This document shows, one piece after another, positions 46,475-59,710 of a stretch of 64,000 nt of DNA. Every line of letters starts with the position of its first letter. Positions within the stretch are counted from its first letter, which is position 1. The stretch comes from Agapanthus africanus (lineage: Eukaryota; Streptophyta; Magnoliopsida; Asparagales; Amaryllidaceae): contig JASDDO010000006.1 of NCBI GenBank assembly GCA_030015575.1, positions 110,042,045 to 110,106,044 of the forward strand, given 5' to 3'. Under the pieces are notes generated by a model. The model worked only from the letters and a program-made list of their open reading frames with translations. It had not been told where the DNA came from and searched no databases. The position numbers and the translations under genes were made by a program.

Positions 46475-48669
46475 TGTAGGGTTCGTAGGCACTCTTGTGA
46501 AAGTTCATAAAGCATCAAACATGCCCAAATAAAATTTTAGATGTGCCGAACAACCCAAAGTCGGGATCTTTGCTAGATTATTAGGGTTTAACATGCAAGA
46601 TAACATCTTTAAACCTAAGTGTGAGGGATTACAACCTTTGTAGTCCGCTCCTTCGCTTCAGAAGCTCCGAGTAGAAGTCCCTTCGCCGCGATCCACGATC
46701 TCCCGGACTTAAGAGAGGCTCCATGACTCGAACGATCCATGCTAGCTTGTATTGTTCCGCTTCTCCGATGATCTACATCGAAGTTGCTATAACCCAAGCT
46801 CTCTCACTCTAATAAGGTGACCACCCTAATCTAATGGGCTAGATTAGATGAGGATGATGGAGTAGTATTTATGCTATCTTTTTATATCAATTTCTCACAA
46901 GAAATCATCAAAAAAGGAATTTCTAGTAAGCTTTCTCAAAGAAAAGAGAGAAGAAGATGATGAATGAAAAAGATAATCCTTTTGTGATGAATAGTAGTAA
47001 AGAATATATGATTGATTATTAAACCTTGATCAAGGATGAGAGGCTTAACCTTTGTAGAGAATAAACTAGAGCTAGGGTTTGGTTAGGTTAGATAATGAGT
47101 CATAAGATAATATCAACCATAATATCTTACACTTGACAAAAGAGAATCCTTCTAGAATGAACAAGAAGGAGATAACCCTAATCAAACCCTAATCCCTTTT
47201 TATCATCCTTAAACATGTTTCATAATAAATCATATCATGTCACAATAATATATATCACATATATATTATATATTTGCAAGAAAATAATACATTTAACATA
47301 TATCGCATATATATCAATGTATTAATCCGGTGAGAAAATGAAATAATAAAGCGAGCCAATATTAGATAATGTAATACAATATATCATATATATCATTATA
47401 CATTAAATCATCGAATCAACACTTGATCCGACGATCCGGCTATATCGAATATAACCGACTAATATATCATGTACCGATTCATCGAATCAACACTTGATCC
47501 GATGTCCCGGTTCATATCTAAATATCGCGAGAATATAGTACGATATCTCATATCGTATTATCCTCGGTTCTGCACATATCACATATGTGCCTCTACTCCG
47601 TTTTGTCTGAGCCAAGAAACCTCTGTGTAGGACTCTAAAGAATCGTCAATACGCCGGTAGCCGGTGATGATCATATCAAACAACCACAAGCTGCAAGCGG
47701 TCAGCTAAACGTAACAGCCACCCAGGTATTGAGCGATCAGAAGATCAACAAGCTAGCCTGTCTGTTCTCCTGTGAATCCAATCAGTAGCACTCCCGTACA
47801 GTCCGGTCTGTTCGTCTGATATGTCGCATATCAAGTCTAGGGGTGGTATACGTCAGACCCCAGTAACTGATAAGTCGTGTCGATGTGAGGCTCATAACAG
47901 GTCGAGAAACTACTGGTAACACTTACCAGTGTATCTCTATATCATCCCTGGCCAGGGACTTCCAGTTATAGCCAATCAAACACAGCACAACATCAACTCC
48001 CTATACCGGGAGAGACGAATCCCCTCCTATCACTCATTGCCTCCATGTGATTCGGGACTGTACCCAAAAGCCACTTTTTGCACACCCTTTTGGACATGGT
48101 ATGATGGAAATCAAAGCACAGTGGGAATCACATAAGACTCTATGACGATCTCGGGTCTACAGACTACGCTTTACTAGTGTCACCGGAGAACTGCCATCTG
48201 ACGTGTGGTATATCACCATCTGGGAGTTCTCGTCGAGTCCGTCCAGTGTACCCAGTCTCCACTGAGCACCCGTACACCATCTCTGATGTCAAACACCGAT
48301 GGATATGGGATCATCCATCTCCCATCATATGGGTCAAGATCCGTATACGCTAGTCTACTCTGGTGTATCGATGCCCCGTCTCGATATACCCTCGACTAGG
48401 AACATTTACAGGATGTACTCATCGACTACCGTGACCCCACTAGTATGATCTCATCATAATCCCAGTAGTCGAGTACAGATCCTAAGGGCTTTATCAACAT
48501 GTGAGAGAAAGACAGTAAACCAATACAAGTCAACATGTTAAGATAAAGTGAAACCAAATAGCATACTATCATGACGAGCAAGAAAGTCCTCTCTATATAT
48601 ATCCAAGCATCCATTATAATATACATCATATGTACAACAATGGCCTCTAGGGCATATACATAACTAATA
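46475..48669 (-). repeat. Cop-C 5' LTR
   Basis: 2195 bp, tgtagggttcgtagg...ataactaata (the last bases differ by one from the 3' LTR), next to TSD aagaa. It would drive transcription toward the left. U3 is about 1.8 kb, R-U5 about 0.4 kb if the TATA box at 46879 is used. Confidence 0.95.
46879..46886 (-). promoter_or_regulatory. Candidate TATA box of Cop-C 5' LTR
   Basis: TATAAAAA on the minus strand (plus tttttata), with the same motif at 38675-38682 in the 3' LTR. Cop-W has GATAAAAA in the matching place. The start site itself cannot be read from sequence. Confidence 0.5.
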
Positions 48670-48674
48670 AAGAA

Positions 48675-50760
48675 CCTCCCTGTCACCGTCTTTGAGGTTA
48701 CTGGAGTACCTCTCGGGTGTCTGAGGTTACCCACCATATCTGCGGAGTGGTTATTGGAATGTCAAACTTAATGGAATATATAGGTCCTATTAAATTTTCC
48801 TTAATCGTTTGCGGTTCTGGAATCACTTCCAGTTCTACCATACTCCTACTACTGTTTTCTGAAAAAAATCCATTTTACTAAAACAGTGGCGAGTCAAGAA
48901 CAATATCATTATTGATGTTCCAGATGGTAGAAAGTTAACCCTCGTCAAAGCCAAGGTCAACCCACAAACTGCTATTACATAAACGTACCTTGATCTATCC
49001 AGTGTCTGGTTTTAAGCATAAGCTGGACAACTCCCCGTATCTTAACATCATTAAGATATGAACCATTCTATATACAATATAGAAATAGAGGCACTAATTT
49101 AATTGGAACCAGATTCAAATCATGCAGCTGTCTCCAGTGCATATCAACTTAATGGTGAGAGACTAATCAGCATTACTCAACTTAGGAATACATCCAATTA
49201 TGAGTAACCCGAAAGAGAAACAAGTTTCTCAAAACCATTACTATCAACTGAATACCAATCACAAGTATCTATATCTTTGATCTCTTTGAAGAATCCTGAT
49301 ACTTGTGACACCTGGTTCTCTACTTTATTCTTACACCCACAATTTCTCAAAACTTAGACATTGTATTTCTACGAAACACTTGTCTAAAAACTAGAGAAGT
49401 TACAAGTAAACAGAACAGAGTACGAGGACCTACCCCTTTGTCCTGATGGACATTGGACAATATACAATACTTTGTATAAGTCCGCTGAGTCGAATAACTC
49501 AAAACTTGTGCATCGTAGGTTGAAAACAGTACTTATGATTAAGAACTACTCCGTTGTTCAATGCTCCTTACCCAATCGTCAACTGATATAGGTAAATGTC
49601 ACAGACATAATTTCAAAATGTTATATCTCACTTTATAAAAAATAATCGTACAGATATATCATTTTGAAAATGGTGCACAACAACGGATATTCAAAACCAA
49701 ATACATGTCGTCTGGCATAAACTCGGGCGATTTCCTCAAATATCTCCAATTACAACGAATTCCGAATTAATGAGGATGATCACCTAATTCCCAATAACTT
49801 ACTCCCACTCATCATCTGTAAAACCATACAGATGTGAGAATCATACTTGGTAAATACATACCCTGGAGTAAGTATCTAATCGGGAAATCAGTTTTCCATT
49901 AACAATGCACTAAAACAAAAAATGTTTCGTAGGGGTATCTTGGTATTCCTAGTAATGCCTCTTCCATAATCCAATTCATGACTTTAACCGTATATTTTAT
50001 TGCCATCTCTCCAAATCCATTTATTTGTCTTTATTCATTACTTTATGTGCACCATCGTTAGGTTAAGTGGTTTTCTTCCTTCCCTACCGTTCGACACCAG
50101 CCTATGGTTTGGAAGAAGACTATCCAGTAAGCATAATAGGTGTACCCTCCTAAGCCAAGGAGTACTCGCAACTTGAGAGAAGGTGATGATAAAATACAAC
50201 TTAATAATAACTTATTCTATTTCTCCCGAACTGGGAAAAAAGGTGAAATAGGAGTGGCGATGAAGTACGTGTTTTGGTCGTGAATGATAACAGTCGCAAT
50301 TTACTTTGCCCTCTCTTTCTAATCCCTTTATTTTGTCTTTACATATTATCTTCTGCACACCCTACATAGGCTAATTGGTTTTCTTCATTCCCTACCTTTC
50401 GGCACCAGCCTATGGTTTGGAATAAGATTATCCAATAAGCGTAATAGGTGTACTCTCCTAAACTAAGGAGCCCTCGCAACCTGAGGGAAGGTGATAATAA
50501 AAGACAACTGAAGAAACCAATTCTATTTCTCCTGAACCTGGATCCATCCTCGAAGAAGTCCCTTCGAGTTCGTATATAACCATACGATGGATCTATCCAA
50601 CGGAAGTGGATATCCGTAGTAATACGGGGTGTTCTGAGAAATGCAAAGGGTAAAAGAAGAAGCGGAAATGACTTATGCAACTTAGACAATCCAAAAGCCA
50701 GTATTTTAAGAAGGTTCGGTCAACTTGGTCACTGAGTCATAGTCTAGGGTCGGTCAAAGG
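48675..50760 (-). pseudogene. Cop-W integrase-protease-gag zone remnant (fossil)
   Basis: Decayed continuation of Cop-W. Matches to Cop-C integrase DNA are seen at 48966-49070 and 49090-49140, to the start of integrase near 49420-49490, and to the protease region near 49780-49850. From about 49995 to 50545 there is instead a 308-bp tandem duplication of unrecognised sequence. Very many breaks. Confidence 0.68.
49995..50545. repeat. 308-bp tandem duplication in Cop-W
   Basis: Two copies, about 80% alike by eye, each with ccagcctatggtttgga (50097 and 50405) and taggtgtac...ctcctaa. It lies where gag is expected but does not resemble gag of Cop-A or Cop-B. Confidence 0.75.
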
Positions 50761-51409
50761 TCGCTGCCAAAAAGAGAGAAAAGAAATACTCTGCATGCAC
50801 TCTAACCTAGAACAGAATGGTTATCACTTTATCTAATCAGGAAACCTCCCACTGTAATCTCAAATTCTCTTCCAAACCTGAAAGAAGAATTAGTCGGGAT
50901 CACCTGAAGAGTAAACCAACTCATCGGTGAGAATCGGGATCCAACTATCATCGCATGATAACTTGATGGAAGCCACTCAAGTTATCACACTCCAGAAGGT
51001 ATGCGCATGCCTGGTAAGTTTCCTGTATGTTTGAAACTCCCGATATGATTTTTTCCCCATGCTCTTATGCCTTGGTGTTGGTCAAAATATCATAAGTCAC
51101 ATGCCAAGTTCTACCCGTCACTATCCAGGTCAATTTGAACCCACCCACACATGCCCCTGACGTTGGCCAAATGGCAGAACGACTGTCCCAAACCAACTCA
51201 TCTATCTATGCAACAGATGAATACCCAGCAGCTACCAAACACTATGCCTTGGCGTTGGTCAAAATACATAGCTTGAATACTACTGAATACCCAAAAGAAA
51301 TGACGGAGGGCTACGGCTGGTTTTTGGCGAAAAACCTTTAACGTAATGAACTTGATCTCGTTGAAGGAACCTGATAGCTTTTTATAAAAATATAGTGGCG
51401 AAAACCTTT

Positions 51410-51640
51410 TGCTAAAGAGGTCACTCCCGGTGAAGGGATCTCGGCTCTTTCCTCGTGGAATGAGGTGCAGGATATTCCAACTGAATACCGCGATGCAAAA
51501 CAACTTGTAATCGACTAAATTGAAGTTATTACCCTGATGTAAACTTCTGCCCACGGGGTCACTCCCGGTGAAGGGATCTCGGCCCTTGCCTCGTCGAATG
51601 AGGTGCAGGATATTCTAACTGAATATCACTATGCAAAACA
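51410..51640 (-). repeat. Twice-repeated leader module, Cop-W
   Basis: Two copies (51410-51505, 51554-51640) of ggtcactcccggtgaaggga then tctcggctctttcctcgt... and gaggtgcaggatatt, homologous to the Cop-C module. Confidence 0.87.
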
Positions 51641-52804
51641 AAAGGAAACGTCTTTGTAATAACACTTTTTAAAATTTGTTCCAACAACATCAAATATAGG
51701 TTTTTTTCTTGCATTGATAAGAATCAACGCAATCCCATCAATCAATCACACCAGAAAAGAACGAAAATAAAATGTACGTATATGCCATCCGCATTCGCCA
51801 TTGGGTCCCGTCATCACCCGTTAGGTTACTTAACTAATGAAAGAGCGGGGGCTGGACTAGCGCGGATGTAAAACATATACAACATCTAATAGTATATATA
51901 CCAATATACAATAATCGCTCCAGGCGTGATAATTTGCAACATTACAAAAAAGTAATAAGCATCACAGAACAATACAGATAATCTGGGATCCCCGGGTTTC
52001 ACAGAGCCACTACTGAAACCCGATGTTCCCCTGGTCGTGTGGATAGCTGTGCAATGAAGCCTAGACCCTTACTGGTGCGGCAAGTTACCCGCCAAAACCT
52101 GAAGCAAGGCAGCCCCTACAGCAAAATGAATGGACCACCCGACACTTGACGGAATCCGGTAACTTGAGCACCCCTCCTTGGGTCAACCTGTACCCCTACG
52201 AGTGCGGCGAATAGTCTGTCAATTCTAAAGTAAGGCCCCTCTGCCTCTCAAAGCTATGAGATGCGGACCCGTTGCCCTCCAGAACCCGGCTATCCGTGCA
52301 CTCCTTCGCGGGATAAACCTAGTATAGAAATAAAAAAAAAGTACAACGGGTACATCGACCTTAACTCGGTCGTGCCCCAAAAAGAATATTATACAAACAG
52401 GCAGTGACGGTAGTCCACATGTTAGACGCTCGCCCCGCAATATCAAATGTACAAATAAATCCAAACAGCACTATCATTGCACCCTGCTATCCACCACGAC
52501 AAATCCGCAACATCACAGCACAACACAGAACATCAATGCGAATGTCACGTGCGCAAACCCGTTTAAAAGAACTATAACAATTAGACACGGTTTACCGCTC
52601 AAATGACATTCCCAGTCGGAGATATAAAGTAAGTACTGTAAACTAACAAGTTTAAAATTTTGATCGACAAAATTTCCCGAAGTCGGCCCCACGTACATCT
52701 GCTGTACAGTAACAAAATCTGGGCCCAAAAGAACAGTACCAAAAACCACAATTTCCTAAATAAAGCTCTCTGGAAAAAGTTGGAGCACTGTTCCCACAAA
52801 AGAG

Positions 52805-52849
52805 CCGCGGTTCCGCGGTCAAACACTAGGTTTGACCGTGGATCCGCGG
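52805..52849 (-). other. GC-rich hairpin in Cop-W leader
   Basis: ccgcggttccgcggtcaaac (52805-52824) pairs with gtttgaccgtggatccgcgg (52830-52849) at 18 of 20 positions around loop actag. Confidence 0.88.
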
Positions 52850-53048
52850 TGGTCTTGTGGGATCACTTGCCTATATTTTTCCAGAATTCTTAGAAAAGCC
52901 TGCTTAGTTTTCTACGATATGTAAAATAATTTTTAGGCTGTTTTAAAAATCGACAGAAACACAGAACTGAAAATGTGTAGTTTTTGAAAATCGGTTCGAT
53001 CGATGTTTTAAACGCGTTAGCACAAATTTGTAAAGCTTAATGGTGAGG

Positions 53049-53060
53049 CTCTGATACCAC
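53049..53060 (-). other. Cop-W primer binding site (initiator Met tRNA)
   Basis: Minus strand GTGGTATCAGAG, directly inside the 5' LTR at 53061. Confidence 0.9.
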
Positions 53061-55136
53061 TTTAAGTACACGGTAGCGCCCCGGCCGTTTAACAGACGCC
53101 AAATGCGGAACAAAAACTTTTACAACTGGCGCTATCGCGTACTATAACCCAGATCTGCCATTAAAGCTAAACTAACAAACTACAAAGTGGGTAGAAATGT
53201 TATACCGAACGATCCGAGTCCTTCGGTCTTCAACCATCATCCCACGCTTTGTTGCGGCTGCTCTGATCTCCTGAATCTCCAGTCTTCTCGTACAGGTAGC
53301 ACCACGTCGACGGATCTTTAAACGGGCTCCCGCCTCTAAACCGAGGCAACTCGGTCGTCAAGTTTTCTAAAAGAGATGACCAAGATGATGTAGAGAATGA
53401 GTAGAACACTTTGTCTCGTTACGACCAAGGCTATGGACGAACGGTTAATGAAGTTGCCTTTATGAAATTGTGATGGAATGAAATGAGATATCAATTTTCC
53501 ATACACCAAAACTTTATCTTTTTATCCAAATGAACAACCATCATCCCCACCAAATGAATGGCCGGCCACTTAAGGAGAGGGGGAGGTGAGTGTAGGAGAA
53601 GGGGGTGACCACAACAATTAATGAAGAGAATGAATCATCAAAAACACCTTGCATTATCAATTTATGAACTAACGAATCATCACAACACATCATCATATAA
53701 TTAATGCACTAAGCCACCTCACCATCCTAGTCACCTCATCTAGAAGCTTCCACACACATCACCCTCATGACTCACCCAAGAAAAAATAAATCCGTCTTTA
53801 ACCGAATGATAAAGACGGGTGATAGTAAACTGGAAACTGGCAACTTCCAAAAGTGATCCTGAAACGAATTTCAGGATAACCCCGTAACAGTATAAACATA
53901 CCCGCATTTGTATTACGACCGAATACAAATGCAACTGAGACAAAGATATTATATCTACACAGTATAATACTGGGATCCGGCTTAAACTAAAGCCTACCAG
54001 TATTATCTGCCCGAAAATTGACACGTGCGAAAAACGCACGTGCATTTACCGAACCTTCCATATAACCATACGGCCTCTACAACGTTTCGCCCGAACTTGG
54101 GAAAGTGTCTGTGGAGGACTCTAATGACTCATCAACACACTGGCACTGGATAACCACTAGCACGTCAGAGGTACAAGCTGTACGTAACGGTTGCCTATGT
54201 ATTGATTGGAAGGGAAGCTGACGAGCGAACTCATCCATAAACCCTACTGAGCCTGACAGTGACAATATCCGTACAGTCCGGTCCGTTCATCTAAAGAGTA
54301 TCGCATATCGAGTCTAGGGGGGTGGATAAAGTCAGACCCCTAATAACGCGATAAATCGTGTCGGCATGAAGCCCATCACCACCTGAGAAACTACTAATCC
54401 AAATCAGTAATTCTTCCACTACCTCGGCCAAGGATTTCTAGTTATGGCCACCCGTGCACTGTGCGACATCAACCCCTAATACCGGGAGAGACGAATCCCC
54501 GACGATCCGCTCACTGCCTCCATGTGGCTTGGGACTGTACCCAAAAAATACCTGTTTGCACGTCTCCTTTGAGCGTGGTAGGGTAGAAATCAAAGCACAG
54601 TGGGAACTCACACGAGATAAATGACGATCTCAGGTTGACAAACTAACCTGTACACATGTCACCAAGGAACTGCTATCTGAAGATATGTATAATACCAACT
54701 AGCATGTTCCCGGCGAGTCCTGTCCGGTGTACTCAATGAGCACCTGTATACATCTTAGGTGAACCAACTGACACCAATGGCTTGTGAGACCGGCCACCGC
54801 CCCTCGTCGGGGTCTCGACTGTATACACTAGTCTACTCTGGAGTATCGATGCCCTGTCTCGAAACTCCCACTACTAGGGACACATTTAAGGATGTGCTTA
54901 CAGACCCCAGCTCCCACCTATATGATCGCCATCATACTGCTGGTAGTCAAGAAAGAATCCTATGGGCTCTATCATCATGCAATAGTGAACTAAAGCATGT
55001 ATACGATGATAAAGACAAACTAGATAGCATACTATCATCTCGAGCAAGACTGTCATATCGGTATAGGTCCTGCCTCAATCATTGCAATCACGTACCTGCG
55101 ATCCAATAATTGACTTTGAGGGCACAATCTCCAACA
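53061..55136 (-). repeat. Cop-W 5' LTR
   Basis: 2076 bp, plus-strand tttaagtacacgg...ctccaaca. Uninterrupted copy of the 31011-37039 LTR. The outer end is followed by TSD tatgt. Confidence 0.93.
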
Positions 55137-55141
55137 TATGT

Positions 55142-57738
55142 ATGTGCGAAGAGTCATATCATGATGCAGCAATCCTACTGGGGAGTTACATGGTAATTAT
55201 TGATGATGAAGTGTGTGAGCCTACAATCTGTGTACGTGTAACAAACGCATCATCGATAATGGTGCAGGTGTACTATCACAGGTATAAGTAATACAATGCG
55301 AATAACATGAATGCAGATTAAGGTAAATCATATGCAAATGCTAACGGGTATACGTATCTAACAGGACCGAGTCGGTGAATCAATCCATCAGCATCTAGCC
55401 ACACAACGTCACGTACGGTGTAATCCATCGTACGGCATCCTTTAGTCAAGGGTAAGGATCAATCATCAAGTCAAACTCATCACGTACGGAAAATCATCGT
55501 ACGGCAGCACTAAACCAATAGGGATCCTATCATCCTATATGACAATGAGGGGTACGGATTTAACGTCTCGTATGGCAATCACACATGATTCATGACATTT
55601 TATCTAAATCTATAAACCTATGTCCCAGGTCACATCCATAAAAATCTCATATCAGGGGGACCGGCAATCAATCATCTCAATCAACTCGCATCTGTATACC
55701 AACATATCACCAAATTCATCATATCGCATCGTACAATTATTTTCATCACACTTATATCTCACATCGAGTCAAATGTTATATATATACATTCTACCTTTAC
55801 TATAAGAATACTTATCTAATCTAACATACACACCCGAACCATACAACCGTTTTTGAAAGATGCGAATCGTAGTTTTGAAAATAGGGGTTATAGTGTTTTT
55901 AAGGAAAAGATATCATTTGAAAATCTGTAACGTCCCTCAAGGCATCTGTTTAAAAGATACTTACGATTCATCAGTTTAGAAATAGGTATTGTTCGGATGA
56001 CACATATACATCGACCATCTAGTCCTATAGTACCCTAAACGACAATAGCGTCAAACATCATCCTCAAATTCTGTCATCACATAATAGTCGTATCATAACA
56101 CTTCTAACTATCCTCTAGTTTCTAATATGGTTCTCTAACTACCTTTTAACTCTATCTATAGTTTTCTATAAAGGTTTCATTAACCAAAATCTATATATAA
56201 ATCGGTTTCCATCAAGTGTGCGAGGGTGCTATACGCCATCCACCCGACATCCCCCGTAGCTATAGATCTACTCACCTTGATCCTCGATTAACGAAGTCGA
56301 TGACGCCACGCTCCATGTCTCAGAATCCACGCGAGGGTACCTACAACCAATACACAATCCCAAAAGCTTATAAAAATCAAGTCGGAGAAACCAAAACGGC
56401 ACAAGTTTCGCTCATAGGTTAAAACCTATAGCTTCGCGGGCAAAACACGTCTAAAAATCCTAGTCGTTGACGTTCAAACGCCACACGACCAAATACAAAT
56501 CCCAATATCAAAACAAAGCATCCCAAAATACGGAAAACATAGCCACAAACACACCAAAGTGCTCCCAGATTTTGACTCAGGTCAAACTAGCCAAAGTTGC
56601 ACAATTATAGGGTCTAGTTTACTGGAGAACAAGACATGGACTAAACACGAAGGGGTTCCACCCCCACCATGGCCACAATTTGCGTCCAGGAAGAATAAAT
56701 CCGCGGCCTGGTTTTGGGGGTTGGGGCTAGGGTTTCATTGGTACACTCACAATCACCTGCTTACCTCCTTGTCTTTGCAAAATTATTTTTTGTGCCCCCG
56801 GGTTACTCCAGATTCCATAATACTACCTCAAACTGTCAATTTAACCGATGTCGGAATGGTTCTAAGTTCATGTTCCCTATCCTAGGTCGTACAAATCCAC
56901 ACTAAGGTCTGTAGGCAACCACTACACATCACCAATTCAAAACAAACACTCAAACCCTTCTCTTGGGATTTCTAAGATCACAATTCCACACACAATCAAC
57001 CTCTAAACTACACAAGAAAGCAAGGAAAATAAAACTAAACTAAAGGGAACAATTTATACCTCCTTTAAGCAACTCAAGAAAACCATAGCTCGACTAAAGT
57101 CGTCAAAATCCTACTTTGCTTAGTCCATTATGTAGAGGATGTAAAGGGAATCAACTTTTGTGAAGAGGGTGTGGGGTTTTGACATGGTTTTTGAGATGGA
57201 TCATGGGGTTGAAGGTGGAGGGAAGTGAGGTGGAAGAAGATGAAGGAAAAATATGAGAATGGGAAATAATGGGTAGCCCTCTCTCTCTCTTTCTTATTCT
57301 CACCCTCTCACTCTCATATCTCTCTCTCTCTCTCTCCCCAATCATTCTCTTTTAACCCCTTTTTCTTTTCTTTCAAAACCAAATCATATAATACCCCAAA
57401 ACAACATAATAACACAACATGTAACCAAGATGCAACATGACCCGGTGCACTGGCCATAGAAAACTGTAAAAACACGGATTTGGCTAAATCGCGATTAGTA
57501 GTGCACTAATCGGGTTTTTATCCAAACTGCATATAATAAATTTTAAGAATGCCAAATCCTTTAAATATATTTTTAAATGAATAATTTATTTTAATTTCCA
57601 TTTATTTCACAATTATCGGTATATATTTATGCCCTTTTTCGAAAACCCCAATTTTCGCAAATCGGGCAGTTTTCAGGAAATATATTATTTTAATATTAAA
57701 TTCCAAAAATAATATTTTATATTTTTTGAAATGTTACA
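55142..57738 (-). repeat. Gyp-2b 3' LTR, right part
   Basis: Continuation of the LTR after Cop-W and its TSD. Contains the donor-like block in reverse (56228-56279), repeated cgtacgg motifs (55420-55510) and, at its end, the reverse complement of a tgtaacatttc LTR start. No gene is supported; small open frames are chance. Confidence 0.85.
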
Positions 57739-57975
57739 ATCATCCCCCCTTAAAGAAATTCGGTCCCCGAATTTAAATTTAAACCCCCAAAATCTAAAAC
57801 ATTTCAATAATTAGCTCAAATCAACGGGGCTCCGAAATCATGGAAGATACAGAAACAACACAGCGCGTCAAGTGCGCATGAAAACGAATACAAAACTCAA
57901 AATTGAACTCCTTCAAGCGTCACATAAATCATCGGACTTTCACGCATCTCCTTGGAGTTACAATAGAGATATAGA
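57739..57975 (-). other. Gyp-2b polypurine tract and end of internal region
   Basis: atcatccccccttaaag then aaattcggtccccgaattt: on the minus strand the pol end, TTCGGGGACCGAATTTC, then the PPT, as in Gyp-1 at 17262-17294. The remaining ~200 bp up to Cop-V are probably the tail of the internal region; no domain is readable. Confidence 0.8.
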
Positions 57976-59710
57976 TGTAAGTGCACGGCGGCGCCCCGGC
58001 CGTCAATCCGAGGCCAAAATGCGGAAACGATACTTTTCTTTAAGCTTGTAAACCGGCACCACCGCGCACTTTAAACCCAGATCGGGCCATTAACCTACTC
58101 CTAGCTAACTAGAGAAGGGGTAGAGAGATATACCGAGTGATCCGTGTCCTTCGGTCTTCCGGTCTTCATCCCGATCTCCCCGCGGAATCTCCGGTCTTCA
58201 TCTCCTCGTCGGAAGGGCACCACATCGCCGGGTTCTTTTACGGGCTCCCACCTCTGGAACGAGTCAACTCGGGCACAAAGTTGGCGAGTCGACATGTCCA
58301 AGAATACTGTAGATGAAGTGTAGGATGTTTTGTCTCTTGGGCTTACTAGAAGTTGCCCTTTTGGTGGAGGTGAAGGAATAAGCTTTGGGAGATGAACAAA
58401 AGGATTTTGCAAGCAAAATGAGAACCAATTTTTTTTCTCCCCAAAAAATTTGGACAGCCATCATCATGTGGCCGGCCCCATGATTGGAGAATGAGAGAGA
58501 GCAAAGCCAAGAGGGAGGGAGTGAATGAATAATCATGCAAGAGAGAGAAAGTGATAATCATGAAGAATAATGATGACAACCAAATCTCCACTCTAACACC
58601 TAATCATATCAAGTCATGATGAACAAATGAAGTCAATGCAAGCTACAACCATCATGAAACAACTACTAGCAAATAACACCCTCCACTAAACAAATTTGCA
58701 TGCTTGCAAATAACCCCTTCTCCACCAAATATCAGCCAAAGAAGGAACAAAAAAAATGGCCGAAACGGAAAGCAAACTGGCAACTCCAAAAATATGACCC
58801 CGTAATAAATTACAGGAAAACCCCGCTACTGTATATACATACCCGCATTTGTATTCCGACCGAATACAAATGCAATGAGACAAAATCTACACTGTACAAT
58901 ACTAGGATCCGGCTTAAACCAAAGCCCGCTAGTATTATCCATCCGATCATGATCCGTGCAATACCGCACGTATATGATCGAACCCTGTCATATCTCCATA
59001 CGTCCTCTACAGCGTTTCGCCCGAAACTTGAGAAAACGGTCTGTGGGGGAATCCAAAGACTTGTCAATACTTTGGTTGTGGATTTAACCACTAGCATGTC
59101 AGAGGTATTAGCCATACGTAACGGGCTACCAGGTATTGACCAAAAGGGACGTCGATGAGCGAACTCATCCTAACACCCTACTGAGCCTATCAGAGACAAT
59201 ATCCGTACAGTCCGGTCCGTTCGTCTATGAGAATCGCATGGCGGGCCTAGGGGTTGGTAAAAGTCAGACACCCAAAAAAGGTACAAGTCGTGTCGGAGTG
59301 TAGCCCAGAACACCCTGAGATACTACTGGAATACCTACCAGTAAATCTCCTGTCTTGGCTAAGGACTTCGTGTAATGGCTCTCCTAGACACAGCGCGACC
59401 TCACCCCCAATACCGGGAGAGACGAACCCGTGAAGATCCGCTCACTGCCTCCATGTGGCTCGGGACTGTACCTAACTAAAACCTGTTTGCACGTCTCCTT
59501 TGAACGTGGTAGGGTAGTAATCAAAGTACAGTGGGAACTCACACGAGACAAACGACGATCTCAGATCAATGAACTAACCTGTACACATGTCACCATGGAA
59601 CTGCTATCTGACGTTTGGTATAAGACCAACTAGCATGTTCCCGGTGAGTCCTGTCCGGTGTACTCATAAACCAATGAGCACCTGTATACATCTTAGGTGA
59701 ACCAACTGAC
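57976..59710 (-). repeat. Cop-V: copia LTR, interrupted
   Basis: Starts tgtaagtgcacggcggcgcc, related to the Cop-W LTR start, and runs through the shared U3 blocks (ccgtacagtccggtc, cgggagagacgaaccc, ctccatgtggctcgggactg) until ggtgaaccaactgac. There the Athila-like element begins; in Cop-W the sequence goes on (accaatggcttg). It is the 3' LTR of a minus-strand element or a solo LTR; the rest is off-window. Confidence 0.83.

Larger units (their letters stand above)
38271..48669 (-). mobile_element. Cop-C: Ty1/copia retrotransposon, youngest in window (fossil)
   Basis: Complete at both ends: LTRs 38271-40461 (2191 bp) and 46475-48669 (2195 bp), TSD aagaa at 38266-38270 and 48670-48674, PPT 40462-40474, Met PBS 46463-46474. 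Parts seen, in copia order on the minus strand: protease, integrase, RT, RNase H; no clear gag domain was recognised. About 14 differences in the first 390 bp of the LTRs (3.6%) suggest roughly 1.4 million years. Pol is largely open with a few breaks, but the element is not whole. Confidence 0.95.
50761..53048 (-). other. Cop-W 5' leader (non-coding)
   Basis: About 2.3 kb, no gene. Same block order as the other copia leaders: pyrimidine tract and GCAG|CGACC (minus) at 50763, three ttggtcaaa-type motifs (51070-51265), the repeated module (51410-51640), a ctgccaatt/cccgccaaaacc-rich stretch near 52090-52240, a GC hairpin at 52805-52849 and gaattcttagaaaagcctgctt. Confidence 0.7.
31011..55136 (-). 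mobile_element. Cop-W: Ty1/copia retrotransposon, interrupted (fossil)
   Basis: Complete at both ends: 3' LTR 31011-37039 (with Gyp-2s inside), PPT, decayed pol split by Cop-C, leader, Met PBS, 5' LTR 53061-55136. TSD tatgt at 31006-31010 and 55137-55141. Without Gyp-2s and its TSD the 3' LTR is 2081 bp against 2076 bp. About 20 differences in the first 400 bp (5%) suggest roughly 1.9 million years, older than Cop-C within it. Coding region badly decayed, with many breaks. Confidence 0.93.
29180..57975 (-). mobile_element. Gyp-2b: Ty3/gypsy retrotransposon, interrupted (fossil)
   Basis: A minus-strand gypsy element. Its 3' LTR is split by Cop-W into 29180-31010 and 55142-57738, 4428 bp in total, with ends tgtcacgaccc...atgttaca. 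Next to it is a polypurine tract (57739-57756) and the pol end, whose minus strand reads TTCGGGGACCGAATTTCTTT as in Gyp-1. The rest of the internal region is interrupted by Cop-V at 57976. It is inserted in the Cop-D LTR at 29179; the partner TSD is off-window. Only the extreme 3' end of its internal part is visible, so intactness cannot be judged. Confidence 0.85.

Noticed and set aside
58101-59158. Several 80-150 codon frames on both strands as host genes
   Set aside because: They lie in the Cop-V LTR, have no known domain, and matching sequence recurs in other copia LTRs.
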